Both the position numbers and the translations under genes were made by a program. Of a DNA stretch of 64,000 bases, positions 21,976 to 32,660 are shown in pieces (the first letter of the stretch is position 1; each line of letters opens with the position of its first letter). Source of the stretch: Cephalotrichum gorgonifer (lineage: Eukaryota; Ascomycota; Sordariomycetes; Microascales; Microascaceae); NCBI GenBank assembly GCA_900312665.1, contig ONZQ02000009.1, forward strand, positions 1,350,744 through 1,414,743. The letters are read 5' to 3'. The notes below the pieces were generated by a model, which did no database searches, had not been told where the DNA came from, and saw nothing but the letters and a program-made list of their open reading frames with translations.

Positions 21976-22420
21976 ACTTTTTAGGTCTAGAAACGGCTTG
22001 GGGAGGAGGGGAAAAGGGGGAGGGGGGAGGGGCGAAAAAGGGGGGGGGGGCCGTAGATGTGTGGGTCGCTGGGGCGATGGGGTGATACAGGCTTCTTATT
22101 CAGTGGTTGGGCTTTTAGTTTGGAGCATACCCGTGCTTCGGTGGCATATCGCAACTGTGTGGCGGATAAGTTGAGGTGGGCGTGTGGGTAAGACAGACAA
22201 ACTAAGTATGAGAGACTGTGTTTGGCGCTAGAAACCGGTTTTGACTATCTCGACCAAACGCAGTTAGTACAAATCCATATTTGGCACACGTCTCGTCGTG
22301 TGAAGTCACGGGGTATTTCACGCTACATTATACATTGTTCACGTCCATGTCTTTTCTACATTGCCCCCCCCCTTTTTCCGCCCCGCCCTCGCCCCCCGGG
22401 CCTACCTGTTACGCGCGACA
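21976..22420. other. Convergent intergenic region with G-rich tract
   Basis: This lies between the + strand 936-residue gene and the minus-strand membrane protein, which are convergent. It holds the G-rich stretch at 22000-22050 and a C-rich stretch near 22365-22400. No gene was recognised. Confidence 0.5.
22000..22050 (+). repeat. G-run cluster, possible G-quadruplex
   Basis: Six or more runs of three to ten G, separated by one to five bases, lie 25-75 bp past the stop codon of the 936-residue gene. The run pattern satisfies the usual four-run G-quadruplex rule. Any role, such as in 3' end formation, is inference. Confidence 0.6.
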
Positions 22421-23360
22421 CTAGCCATTCGTCACTCTCGCCTGGGCGGGCAGCTCGTAGACCTGCGAGGTCGTCGTATCAGTCGACAACTCGGCGTACA
22501 CCTTTCCTTTCACTGGATCCCGACCGGCGGCCTGCCCCGGAGCACCTTCCCCGAGCGCATCGGGAGCAGGACCGCCGCCGCTGGCCCTAGCTGATCGCCT
22601 CCGTCTCCAGATGATCCACGCGCCGATAAATATGAGGGCCAGGCCGCCTACGGAACCGACAGCCGCGCCTACGATAATCCTCGTGGGGACTCCCATGCCG
22701 TGAGACTTATCGCTCTCTATCAAATTGCCGTTCGCATCGGTTGCCGCGACGTTGAACCCGTTCACGGGGGCACCGTACACGGTGACGTCTTCCTCATTGA
22801 CGGTAGAACTGGTCGGTACACCGTAAAACACCCCCTTACTCTTGTACTGGTTCATATATGACAAGACCTGTCCGGATGTCGCGACGCTGACACATTGGGA
22901 TGGCCAGGCGGAGGATATGGGCTGCGGGATGCGGAGAGAGTATGATCTGATAGGATAAACTTGTCAGCAACCACGCTACACAGTAACTCCCTGCTGCGGA
23001 ACGAGGGGACGAGGGGAGGGGCCGCTCATACGATGGACAGCAGAACACGCGCTGGACCCCCTCGCCTACAATGGCCGTCTGGACAGCCTCATATGACGCC
23101 GGACATTCAAATGTGGGCCCGAAGACAGTGTAGGTCGCTGCGGTCGGGCTCTGTTCCCACGATGAGGTAAATTCCGGTGGCCAGCACGTCTGCGCCTCGG
23201 AGGAGAATGATATACCGTAAACGATATCCCAGGCGAGGAGCGTGCCATCCGGCCGTCGGTAGGTGTTGTCGCAATCGCTGGGCTGGGGCCAGGGAGTCGA
23301 GAACACTGGGAGGAAGGTGAGGGGTGTTCCGCTCACGGTGGTGGTCGAAGGGGGTGCCAT
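22421..23360 (-). CDS. Single-pass membrane protein with Cys-containing ectodomain
   Basis: Two exons, 23360-23032 and 22946-22421, flank an 85-nt intron (donor GTATGA, acceptor TATCAG). The product is 284 residues. The N-terminal ~190 residues contain scattered cysteines (SDCDNTY, AQTCWPP, FECPASYEAV, FCCPS, SQCVSV). One hydrophobic helix, VGAAVGSVGGLALIFIGAW, is followed by WRRRRSAR, which predicts an outside N-terminus and a cytosolic tail of about 65 residues. There is no classical signal peptide, as in many fungal relatives of this layout. A surface sensor or adhesin role is a guess. The gene near 36 kb has the same architecture, but similarity outside the membrane segment looks low. Confidence 0.75.
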
Positions 23361-25164
23361 CTTGGGTGTGCGGAGGTCGGGGAAGCAGGAACTCGGTTGG
23401 ACGAGGTGGTAGAGAGGGTATGGATGGGGGATGGGTTCAGGGAGGCAAGCTTAACTCGAACACAGGATATGACGGTAAGGAGATATGTTCAGTTTATGGG
23501 AGGAAGATGGCTCGCACGTGGGAGGGCTAGCGGCTGCATCCACGCGTGCATTACATACGTACTTGGGGTCGTGGGACCTCCCTTTAACCAGGGGCGGTAC
23601 TGATACTGCCTCTGCCTCTACCTCCGCAGGAACGGCAATTATAAAATAATATCTGTTCCCAGGACGGGCTGGGTTTGCCCAATCATGCCCCCTGTCGATA
23701 TCGCATAAGGACCCGAGGAGCTGGATACCAATCTCATACCAGAGTATTAGTGGTCAGCTCATTCCGTGTTGGCGTCCCCTTTTGGGAGCAGGTTGCATCA
23801 TAGGGTTGTTTTAATAACACGTGTGTACAGGTACTGGCAGTGGCGAGCAAGGGGTGTTATTTACAGGGTCAATTGAGACCCCCAATTGCATCGTGCTTTT
23901 GACTCCTCCACATAGAAGATGGATTTACCCATGATTTAGCGTTCGCATCGAACAAATACTGTACCGTGTACTGCCTACGGTGTGATGAATTGTACGGCAT
24001 CTGCCATGCAGCTTATGAAGTGTAGGGTAGGTAAGCGCTTGGATACTGCGTCCCCACCTGACGCAAATCACTCTCCACACATCACACATATCGTTCTATA
24101 CTACAACACGAGCCGATATCGTAGCGGGTGTCGGCGGTTTTGGTAGAGTGCGAAGTAGTATCGTGTATGTTGTCGCGGGCCCCGGCCGAGCGCATGTGTT
24201 GAACCGGCTCGGACCCCATTTAAATAAGACAGCCTCACCAAGGTATTCTGGGGGGGGTGTATAAATACAGTGATTGTGGCTGGAGCCTACACTGCTCCAT
24301 TTAGGAGAGGTATGGAATGTCGCCTCTATATACCCTAAATAATCAGTCTTTAAATTTGCTATTCTACCTATATCTCCTCCAAGCATTGACGCCAGAGTGG
24401 CTGGAACCACACTTACGTAACCCCAAATACTACGATAACATGGCAAGCATGAACACCCATATCTGCCCTCAGAGGCACAATGGAAAGGTAATATAGTCCC
24501 TGCTACCCAGCTTCTACTCAGAACTTCTCGTTTCTTAACATCAAAGCCCTCCACCATTGCTATTCCATCACTTGTGCTATTGAAAGACGATGGCGGCCTC
24601 TCCACCCATCTCCATGTCATCCTTGCGCCTGCTCCTTCAGTAGTCAGTGTAAAAGCTTCTGTTAGCACTGAGTCACTCGTACGACCCTTAGATACCGAGT
24701 TTCATGAAAACTTACGACCGTACTGCTTATAGTTACCTCACTTACTACACTACCTGGCACTCAAGTTCAGATCCATAAGCGAAATCTCCAAAGTCTTCAT
24801 ATCCTCTCGTCGAAACCTCAGGATGCAATCATCTAAATGACTTTCCAGTAGTCTATCACAGGACCCTAGTATTATATGCCTTAAAGATTTTGCACCCATG
24901 ATACTATTCAAGGTGAGGTACAAGCCTGTGCTGCAGACAGGGCTATGTATTGAGTATTTATCTCTAGCCAAAGAAGAAGAAGAAGAAAAAAAAGAAAGCT
25001 AAGAATACAAGAGCTCTCGCCAATCCCCAATGCCCTTATGTGACGGTGCTGCGTGTATATCGCCGATCTAGCCCCGCGCCATCATCCGTAATCCCCCTGA
25101 CATGCCGACGTCCCCCGTATAGAGGCCCCCATGCCTAAGCACCCCATTGCCTTGTGACATCAGC
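23361..25164. other. Intergenic region with weak open frames
   Basis: Minus-strand open stretches at 24096-24668 (about 190 codons, no ATG at its upstream end) and 24750-24971 (73 codons) are the longest. A GT-AG join between them is possible, but no domain is recognised and I do not call a gene. It may be a degraded gene. Confidence 0.35.
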
Positions 25165-25578
25165 TTAAGCGCAGCTGGCAATGTCCAGGTTCCCTCCCTT
25201 GACGGGAATCTCCTTGCAGCCCTGGATCCTGAAGCTCTTCATCTTCGACCCCTTCTTGCTGGCGTTCTTGGACCACTTCTTGTGCCAGAACTCGCCCTTG
25301 TCGGCGGCGGTCGCAGACCCGAGGTTCGTGCCGCGGCAGCCGGGCTGGCTGTGGATGGAGAGGGAGCAGCGGGTGTAGATGAGGCTGCAGAACTCGAAGG
25401 AGCCGACGCCCTTGGAGGTGATGTCGTCGGAGATGTTGAAGCAGTCGTTGACGCCGACGGCGCTGTGGTAGTGGCGCTTCTTTCCCTTGTGGTCCTTGCC
25501 GGTCCAGACGGTGAAGCTCCAGGCGTCAGCGCCGGCGATGGCGACGGTGGCGAAGGAGAGGAGAGTGGAGGGCTTCAT
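25165..25578 (-). CDS. Small secreted cysteine-containing protein
   Basis: One exon of 137 residues. A signal peptide is evident (MKPSTLLSFATVAIAGADA, cleavage near residue 19-20), followed by WSFTVWTGKDHKGKKRHYHS. The mature part is lysine-rich and has six cysteines (in NDCFN, EFCS, TRCS, PGCR, QGCK and ASCA), an even number compatible with three disulfides. The C-terminus LDIASCA ends right at the last Cys. Secreted proteins of this size and pattern are typical of fungal effector-like or antimicrobial-like families, but I do not recognise a named one. A TATA box about 160 bp upstream supports the start. No neighbour suggests a function. Confidence 0.8.
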   Translation of the reverse strand: MKPSTLLSFATVAIAGADAWSFTVWTGKDHKGKKRHYHSAVGVNDCFNISDDITSKGVGSFEFCSLIYTRCSLSIHSQPGCRGTNLGSATAADKGEFWHKKWSKNASKKGSKMKSFRIQGCKEIPVKGGNLDIASCA

Positions 25579-25737
25579 TGTGGATTGAGTGTGGTTTTTG
25601 TTGGAAGGGAGAATAGGTGATGTGTTTGTAGAAGGAGTTTGAGTTGTGTTTGCAGATTGCTGCTTTGTCTTGAGTAGTGTAGATGAGGTTGTTGATGTTC
25701 TGGTTTATTGTAGCTATGGAACAGGCCAAGACATGGA

Positions 25738-25746
25738 CTTTATATA
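25738..25746 (-). promoter_or_regulatory. TATA box of the small secreted protein gene
   Basis: Read on the minus strand the sequence is TATATAAAG, about 160 bp before ATG 25578. The region between is A/T-rich leader sequence. Confidence 0.6.
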
Positions 25747-27429
25747 CTTTTGTGAAGGCATCTTCATCTTGGTGATTCGGAGCAAATTGCCTTCATCCAG
25801 AAGTGGACTGTGGTTGAAGCCTAGCCAGGCGTCATCATCGGATAGATTTTCTGATCTGGACCTGAAGCTTGTACCAGTAATAGAAGCCTACCTCTCTCCT
25901 CGCGTTACTAGATCGGGTATGGTTCCTGGCTCGACCGTGATCATTTACTCTTTGTGAGGTTCACGATCGGGTAAGACTGCGTCTTGTTGAGTTATTTTCG
26001 ATGGGAGCTGTAGCCCCCAATGGCGATCAGGGGACGCAGATCGTGCTATATTAAGGAAGGTGTTGTGGGAACCAACCAGGTGTAAGAGATACCACCTGCT
26101 AGAATTAGGCTCTGTCCAGGTCGATCCTCGGCTACTATTTCTGTCCACGATGTGTACCAAAGTAGGAACGCGCACCACCATAACGCAGCCAGTCATTGGG
26201 CACAACGCGGGGGCCCTATACTAATCTGGAAATAATAGTGGGTAGGTGTGCCAAGAATAGACCCGAACCGGCCTTGGAGATAAGGTGGAGTGTGGGTGAC
26301 ATTAACTGCTCCGCCCTGAGCTGAGGCGCACGAGGTGGTGCCGTTTTTGGCGGGCCCGCGGAAAGGCAGCCAGTAATAGGCGAGGAACACAAAATAAGAC
26401 GCCCACCTGCCATGTAACATTAAACATCGCTTAATGCCAAGGAATCAGCGGCTGCCCTGGACGCGGGGTTCGGTCTCTCCGTGTGATGTGCCGGCTTCCG
26501 GGCTTCTAGACTCCGTTTTCCCATGTGAACGACAATTGACAAGGCAGAATTGCGGCTCCTTGGGGTTCTCGAGTTCTGCATTTCGGGGAGCCTGTGGCCG
26601 AGCTTACTTGTAATATTGGCTGGGAAATCCGGGGGAACTTTTGGTGCGAATTATGGTATTTTGCACTGAGTACCATCCTTGCTTTGCACTGCCCCGCCCC
26701 TTTTTTTATGATATCACACTCACACCCACCGTCCTGCATGAATGCATCGAGGCACGCGAGCAAAAAAGAACCGCCGACGGCGGCGTGTGGCTTACTTCCA
26801 CAACGGATTCAATGATTGCCTACGATACTAATACGGAGAACGCGAGGCCTCTAGTGTGCGTAATCAGTGAAAAGAGATTGTGGAGATAGGCCGGGATAAT
26901 ACACCTACTCGAGGGAGCCCATCTCCACTTCTGCTTCGATGCTTGCTTCGATTGTTCTAGCGCTTACTGTAGATCGCCCCCAGATTGTGGAATAGTATCG
27001 GTGTATTACTATCCAGCTCCTCGCCTGATAATACCCCGTTCCGTTCATCATCACCCTCATATCTCTTGCGTCCTGCGTCCTCCACAGCCTCTTACTCCCA
27101 CTTCGCTTCCCTTGCACTCTCGTCCTCGTCCCCTTGCCCCTCTCCCCGTTTCTTCTCCTCCTCCTCCAATTTCGCTATGGGACCCCTTAATCTCATCTAC
27201 CTTCCTATCCCAATCAGCAAGCTCCCTGCGGTCGGCCTTCATCTTATGCTTAACCAACTCCATGAGAACCTTGTCAAATGCTTACCGGAAATCTTGGGCC
27301 AGGACCGGCACCAAGCCATGAAATCTTTTGCCTCCTCTTCTCCCCTCTCCCGTTTTCTATCCTATCCCTCATCCGCTCCTCCCATGCCTCTATCGCTTCC
27401 CTCATCGGCCGTTTCTCATTCCTCTCCAT
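25747..27429. other. Intergenic region ending in a decayed J-protein tail
   Basis: Nothing is recognised from 25747 to about 27050. From about 27057 to 27429 the minus strand has coiled-coil-like coding potential: MREAIEAWEERMRDRIENG, then in another frame MELVKHKMKADRRELADWD. It looks like a former extension of the adjacent J-domain gene. Confidence 0.5.
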
Positions 27430-27982
27430 CTACGCAAGCGTGTCTACGTCCGCCTGTATCGTTTCGACCAGTTTATGCCGGAAATCGTAAGCGTCTTGGG
27501 CCCAGTCACGCCATTGCTGCTGGATATCCAGTGACCTGCGCAGTCTGCCGAGAGGAGTGTGCCACCAGGGCCGCTTTGGAGGCGGCTCTTCCGGCTGCTC
27601 CGCAGGCCGCTTCCTAGGCCTTGTCTTCTTCGTCGGCGTAGGGGCGGGGCAGGGGGAGGCCGCGGATGGGTTGCCCCATGGGCCCCGGTTCTCGGAACGG
27701 GGCCGGGATCGGTCGTACTTTGCTCTCAACTGGGGGTCGGACAGGGTATAGTATGCGGCTTCGAGCTACGGGATTGCAACCATTAGTACATGGAATCTAT
27801 CAGGGATGCGATGCGGGGCGGCTTACGAGCTGGAACCTGCCGGTTGCGTGGGAATTTCCGGGCTGCTTGTCAGGATGGCGTGTCTTGGCGAGCCGCAGAT
27901 AGCTCGTCCTAATCGCGGTGGCATCTGCGTCGTACTCCACCTCCAGGACGGCATAGTAATCCTCCCTTTGAGTAGCCGCCAT
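27430..27982 (-). CDS. J-domain (DnaJ/Hsp40-like) protein, probably truncated
   Basis: Two exons, 27982-27827 and 27765-27430, with a 61-nt intron (GTAAGC to CCGTAG), encode 163 residues before a TAG. The J domain occupies residues 1 to about 70: DYYAVLEVEYDADATAIRTS, YLRLAKTRHPDKQPGN with the essential HPD, and AAYYTLSDPQLRAKYDR. It would stimulate an Hsp70 ATPase. A proline- and lysine-rich stretch follows, then a helical end. Past the TAG the same frame continues with acidic-basic helical sequence for about 58 codons, and further similar sequence lies in another frame. The protein may once have had a longer coiled coil, like its relative at 38 kb, which has an intron at the same position of the J domain. 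Confidence 0.75.
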
Positions 27983-29395
27983 TCTCGGGCCAGCCGCTCC
28001 TCTTTGGGCACACTCTGGTGAAGTTCTTGAGAGATACTGATGAGTATGAGAGGGTAGTGCGCCTGGAAAAAATGTCAAGAGGCTGGCTCCTGATATGGTT
28101 AGGAATCTATTCGGAGAGACGAAGAAGAGTGCTACTTATGCGCCCTCTCTCTCTCCGGGCATGCATAAAGGTCTCCTCTATCCCGAAATTCCTAAAGTCC
28201 AGCTGCAGTACAGAATTGTTCTTCGGTTCTTGGCGCTGGTCCCATTGGGAGTACCTCGCTTGTTCTACAGTGGTTCTTTGTGCGTGTCTTGAACGCAAGG
28301 GCGTTTACAGGCAAGATCTAGGCAGGTCCTAACCTTATAGAACCTGCTTTCAGACTCTGTGTAACCTTAGTGGTGATCTAGTGTTACAGGGCGAACCGCC
28401 ACAGGCAGAGATTACGTCGTTCGCCGAGCCTACGAAAACCTTTGACAGGGATCCCTTTTATATACGCCGTGTCCCCGAATACTGGCAGTCTGGATCATTC
28501 CCACATTCCGGGTCTTCAAGCGAGGCAATCTGCTGCTTGTGTTCGTTATATCCCCACGGCCGATAAGGTTAGCGGTGGGGATCCAGCTGGGATCCGGAGT
28601 ACCCCGTAAATTTGTGTAGCAGGCCAAGAGCACTAGCAGATATTGAAGTATCGGAGCTACACTGGCGGTGGAGATCCCGCCGTGCCACAACAGATGACTT
28701 TGCCTAGCAGCGGCAACACGCCGCCCATGTGAGCCGGAGTCCCTGGGACGTTGTATCAGGTTATCACGGATTTAAATGAGCTCGCAACCTGTGAATCGTT
28801 TCAGCTCGACCACTGATCTTCAACACTCCCGACAGAAAGTGCTCCTTTCCCCCACAGTCATTTTAGATCGTGATTGTCGGTAGGAGGACGCAAGGTGCTC
28901 ATGCGCTCCAAAGCGGAAAAGCAGGGATGTATGTCTCGGGGAAGACGACGAGGTTTGCCTTGTGCCTCGCGGCTCGCTCGATCAGGGAAATGGCCTTGCT
29001 TGGCTTTGCTGGTCTACCTCCAAACTGGGGTTACGTTACCTTAGCCGATGTCACTCTCCCACTCACTCTCTCATCTACTCACCCACTCGGGCACTCACTC
29101 CCCGCCCGCCCCCACAACTCCTCGTCCTTGGAATAATTACTTATTTTTAGTTGGGTAAGGATATATAGGACCGATGAGTCATCCACCTGTAGCTAGCTGA
29201 TACCGCTGCCTCCCCACCAGGGTCTTTATATTTCTACCACCCAGCCGCATGCACCACAATTTACTTGTTCAATCCACACCGACGTCCCGTGTCCTCACGA
29301 TTACCATATAATATGGGCGTGCGCCTAGCCAGCCCCTACCGTTCGACTTGGCAAACTCTGTATCCCCGCTGCTCAGGAAACCTTTGTGCAACAGA
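27983..29395. other. Intergenic region between divergent genes
   Basis: No gene recognised. TATATA at 29162-29167 is a possible TATA box for the molybdenum-enzyme gene, about 230 bp before its ATG. Open stretches on both strands are short and motif-free. Confidence 0.45.
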
Positions 29396-30460
29396 ATGGC
29401 GATGCAACCTTCTGCCGAGCTCGATGAATTAGGGGCATGTACCCTCCCAGACACGGGAAGAGAGAGAGACGCGTGCCTAGAGATCAACCCAGACGGCTTC
29501 TTCATCAGACACCCTCCAAGCCCTCCCCTCCTCAGCGAATTCATAACGGCGGAAGACCAGCTCTTCCAGACCATCCACATGGGCGCTGCCGTGGTCGACG
29601 CGGGTAAATGGATGCTCGTCGTGGACGGCCTCGTGAGGCGCCCGTTCGCCCTGTCTCTGCCACAGCTTTTGCGCCTCCCGCGAAAGTCCGTGACCGCCTT
29701 CCACGAGTGCTACGGTAGTCCCCTGAAACCACCGACCGAGGCGGTGTGGCGGATTGGAAACGTCACATGGACAGGGGTGCCCTTGGCGCATATCCTGTCT
29801 ATGGCGTGCCCGCTTCCCGAGGCGCGCTATGTGTGGTCTGAGGGCCTCGACCGGGGCTCCTTTTTCGGTGTGGAGGCGGACCGGTACCAGAAAGACCTGC
29901 CGCTGGATACGGCGAACAGTCCTGAAGTTCTCGTGGCGTTCGAGATGAATGGAGAGCCACTGACAAAAGAGCGTGGTGCGCCCGTCAGGCTGGTTGTCCC
30001 TGGATGGTTTGGCACGAACATGACGAAATGGCTCTGCAGGCTGACTCTGGAGGATCGGCGAGCAGCGGGGCCGTATACTACGACCTTCTACAACGAAATC
30101 GATCCAGCGGATCCGTCGGGCAAGAGAAAGCGACCAGTTTGGAAGGCGGAGGTCAATTCAATGATAGTGAGGCCTACGCCAGACGAGGTCCTATCAGATC
30201 ACGATGTAGGTGTGAGAGGGTGGGCATGGTGTCATGAGCCAGTAGTTGAAGTCCAGGTCACGTTGGACCAAGGGATTACATGGCTCCCAGCCGAGGTGGA
30301 AACCAGGGTTGATGTCAGTTGGCAGATGTGGCGGGCCGAGCTGCATCTCCCTGCTGGCAGCTACACTCTCATGGCTCAAGCAAAGTCGTCATCAGGTGCA
30401 GAGCAGCCACTTACTGGCCGACGAAATCATGTCCATACTGTTCAATTCCAAGTTATTTAA
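29396..30460 (+). CDS. Sulfite-oxidase-like molybdopterin oxidoreductase
   Basis: An intronless frame of 354 residues from the first ATG. The molybdopterin domain is recognisable: WMLVVDGLVRRPFALSLPQL leads into FHECYGSPLKPP, where Cys105 is the expected Mo ligand. Further matches are VWRIGNVTWTGVPLAHIL, GWFGTNMTKWLCRL and AGPYTTTFYNEIDP. The C-terminal Mo-co dimerisation domain contains VRGWAWCHEPVVEVQVTLD, VSWQMWRAEL and NHVHTVQFQVI at the end. There is no cytochrome b5 or FAD/NAD module, so it resembles plant-type or bacterial stand-alone sulfite oxidases. No targeting signal is obvious, though sulfite oxidases may be peroxisomal or mitochondrial. Substrate sulfite is inferred. It is convergent with the GMC oxidoreductase. 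Confidence 0.85.
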   Translation: MAMQPSAELDELGACTLPDTGRERDACLEINPDGFFIRHPPSPPLLSEFITAEDQLFQTIHMGAAVVDAGKWMLVVDGLVRRPFALSLPQLLRLPRKSVTAFHECYGSPLKPPTEAVWRIGNVTWTGVPLAHILSMACPLPEARYVWSEGLDRGSFFGVEADRYQKDLPLDTANSPEVLVAFEMNGEPLTKERGAPVRLVVPGWFGTNMTKWLCRLTLEDRRAAGPYTTTFYNEIDPADPSGKRKRPVWKAEVNSMIVRPTPDEVLSDHDVGVRGWAWCHEPVVEVQVTLDQGITWLPAEVETRVDVSWQMWRAELHLPAGSYTLMAQAKSSSGAEQPLTGRRNHVHTVQFQVI

Positions 30461-30625
30461 TGTCTAATTTATAATAATAGCGATTGTTGCATCCCGCGCG
30501 TTAGCAGGGAACAAGTAGCACAAAAAGGTAAAAAAAAAAAAAAAAACGGGTAAAGGGTATATAACCAGAAAATTATATATAAATATTTCAGTCGCTTGTA
30601 GATATCGCTAACTCATAAATCCATT

Positions 30626-32660
30626 TCAAGCATCCTCCAATATACTCTCCGCCGCCTTCTCGCTGAGCAAGAACGTAGGAAGGACGGGGAACGGCCCTGG
30701 CGTCCTCGGGAACGCACTCGCATCCACAACCCTCAGGCCCTTCACGCCCTTCACCCTGAACTTGGAGTCCAGCACGGGCCCGATCGCGCACGTGCTCGTG
30801 GCGTGGTGTCCGAAGATCTGGTTCTTGACCCACTCCCTGTCGTCGTCGTCGTCGCAGGTCCCGTCCGCCGCTGGCGTGCCCCCCGTGCAGGGCGGCTCGG
30901 CGGGCGAGAGGGGCCCGATGGGGGCGGGGACGGCGGCGAAGACCCTGCGCGCCCACTTGACGGTCTCGAGGTAGGCCTCGACGTCGAGGGCGGCATCGGG
31001 AGTATCGAAGAGGTGGAAGTTGATCTCGGGGACGTCGCGGGGGTCGGCGCTGCGGAGGAGGACCGTGCCGGACTTGCTGCGCGGGTGGATCTTGACGGTC
31101 GAGAGCGCGAAGGTGTTGGGCGGGTCGAAGGGGACGGAGTCGGTGGGCGGCCAGAAGCCGCGGATGGCGAAGGTGCCGCCCGTGGAGTACATGTCGCGCT
31201 CGTTCAGCGCCGCGGCCGAAGTCTTCTTCATGATGGAGTTGACCTGCCCGAAGACGGTGTAGGGACCCTCGCCCTGCTCCCACAGGGGGATGCATGGGTC
31301 GCCGGGGGGCGCCGTATGAGCACGCGGGCGCGTTCGGGTCGGGCGCGGGGCCGCCGAAGTCGGTGGCCGCGCTGCCGACAATGGGGACCTCGTGGTTGTC
31401 CTGCATATTCGCGCCCACGCCGGGGAGGTTGACGCGCACGGGGATGCCGTGGGCGGCGAGCTCGGCCTGGGGGCCGATGCCCGAGAGCTTAAGGAGCTGG
31501 GGGGAGTTGAAGACGCCCGCGGAGATGATGACCTCCTTGTCGGCGTAGACCTTGCCGGGCGTTCCCGTCTGGGTGCTGTCGTGGCGGGGGTCGGCGGAGT
31601 AGACGCTCTGGCCCTCGAGGTACTCGACGCCGATGACCTTCTTGGTCGCGTTCTTGAAGATGAGCTTCGTGGCGAGAGTGTTGAGCTTGATGGTGAGGGG
31701 GTACGACGCCGCCGTGGCTAGGACGTAGTCGCGGCTGCTGAAGCGGCGCGGCTGCGTGTCCTGGTGGAAGGTCTGGCCGAACAGGCCCTCGGCCTGGTCG
31801 CGCGACGGGGAGAGGGCGTTGACATCGCGGAGAACGGCCTGCAGTGTGTCGTTGGCGTCGCCGCCGAGGTCCTCGCTGAAGGCGCCCAGGACATCCAGGA
31901 GGTCGTCGTAGCCCGCCCAGACGGACTGGGGCGCCGAGTTGGTGTGGAAGTAGCCGTTGAAGCCGTGGCCGGGGGTTCCGGGGGCGACGTAGTGGTTCTG
32001 CTCGATGTTCTTGAAGAGCTCACGCATGTGGGTGGGGCTAGGAAGAAGGAGAAAGGATGTTAGCATTTCAAGTCGGGGTAAAACTGATCGTATTGCCGCC
32101 ATTGGGGTTAGGGTTTGGGATGGTTGGTTTACTTACTTCCAGGTATTGTCCCCAGTGATGTCGGCGATGTTCTGCCAGTCGCTGTCACTGGGGAGCACCG
32201 CGCCCATGGCATTGATCGCCGAGCTGCCGCCCAGGGTGCCGCCGCGGGGATAGTACAGCCCCAGCAGCTCCGCGCCGGCGGGCGGGTCATTGCCGACGTA
32301 GTAGGTGCCGTCGGTTTTGAGCCAGGTCAGGTGGTTGTTCTTCAGAGTGCGTGTCTCGTCGTCGTAGTTCCTGACGAAGTAGTCCCACCTCAGAGACGTG
32401 TCCACGTACGCGAAGGGGAAGAGCGCCGGGATCTCCGAGTTATAGTTGGCGCTCTGGTCGTCGCCGGCCTCCACGATGAGGACGGAGTGTCCAGCGCGGG
32501 CAAGCTTACTCGCCAGAGGGCCGCCGCCGGGGCCGGAGCCGACGACGATGTAATCATAGTGCTCATCGGCGGGCGATGTGCCCCCGCAGCTGATGGATTG
32601 GGGTAGGCATAGCAGCAGGAGGGCGGCGGATTTTATGCTTAAAGTGGAGAGGAAGGCCAT
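30626..32660 (-). CDS. Secreted GMC oxidoreductase, with a one-base frameshift
   Basis: Exon 1 is 32660-32137 and exon 2 is 32037-30626, with a 99-nt intron (GTAAGT to TTCCTAG). The protein would be about 644 residues. It has a signal peptide (MAFLSTLSIKSAALLLLCLP), the FAD GxGxxG at YIVVGSGPGGG, GMC signature 1 (YPRGGTLGGSSAINAMG), signature 2 (AGVFNSPQLLKLSGIG), and a C-terminal domain with FGHHATSTCAIGP and RVVDASAFP. The family includes aryl-alcohol oxidases, glucose oxidases and choline dehydrogenases; the substrate is unknown. The frame shifts at a G6 run (31304-31309; C6 on the coding strand). Family sequence stops in one frame after CSYGAP and resumes in another at GDPCIPLWEQGEG, consistent with one extra base. 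This is either a real lesion or a homopolymer sequencing error. Confidence 0.85.

Noticed and set aside
24096..24971. Two minus-strand open stretches that might be exons of one gene
   Set aside because: The longer has no ATG at its upstream end, no family was recognised, and the possible GT-AG join is not distinctive.
26985..27617. Plus-strand Ser/Pro-rich open frame of 210 codons
   Set aside because: It overlaps the J-domain gene and its decayed tail antisense, and its composition is what that produces.
30530..30546. A17 run as a retroposed poly(A) tail
   Set aside because: No duplicated gene copy precedes it and no target-site duplication was seen; a simple homopolymer is enough.
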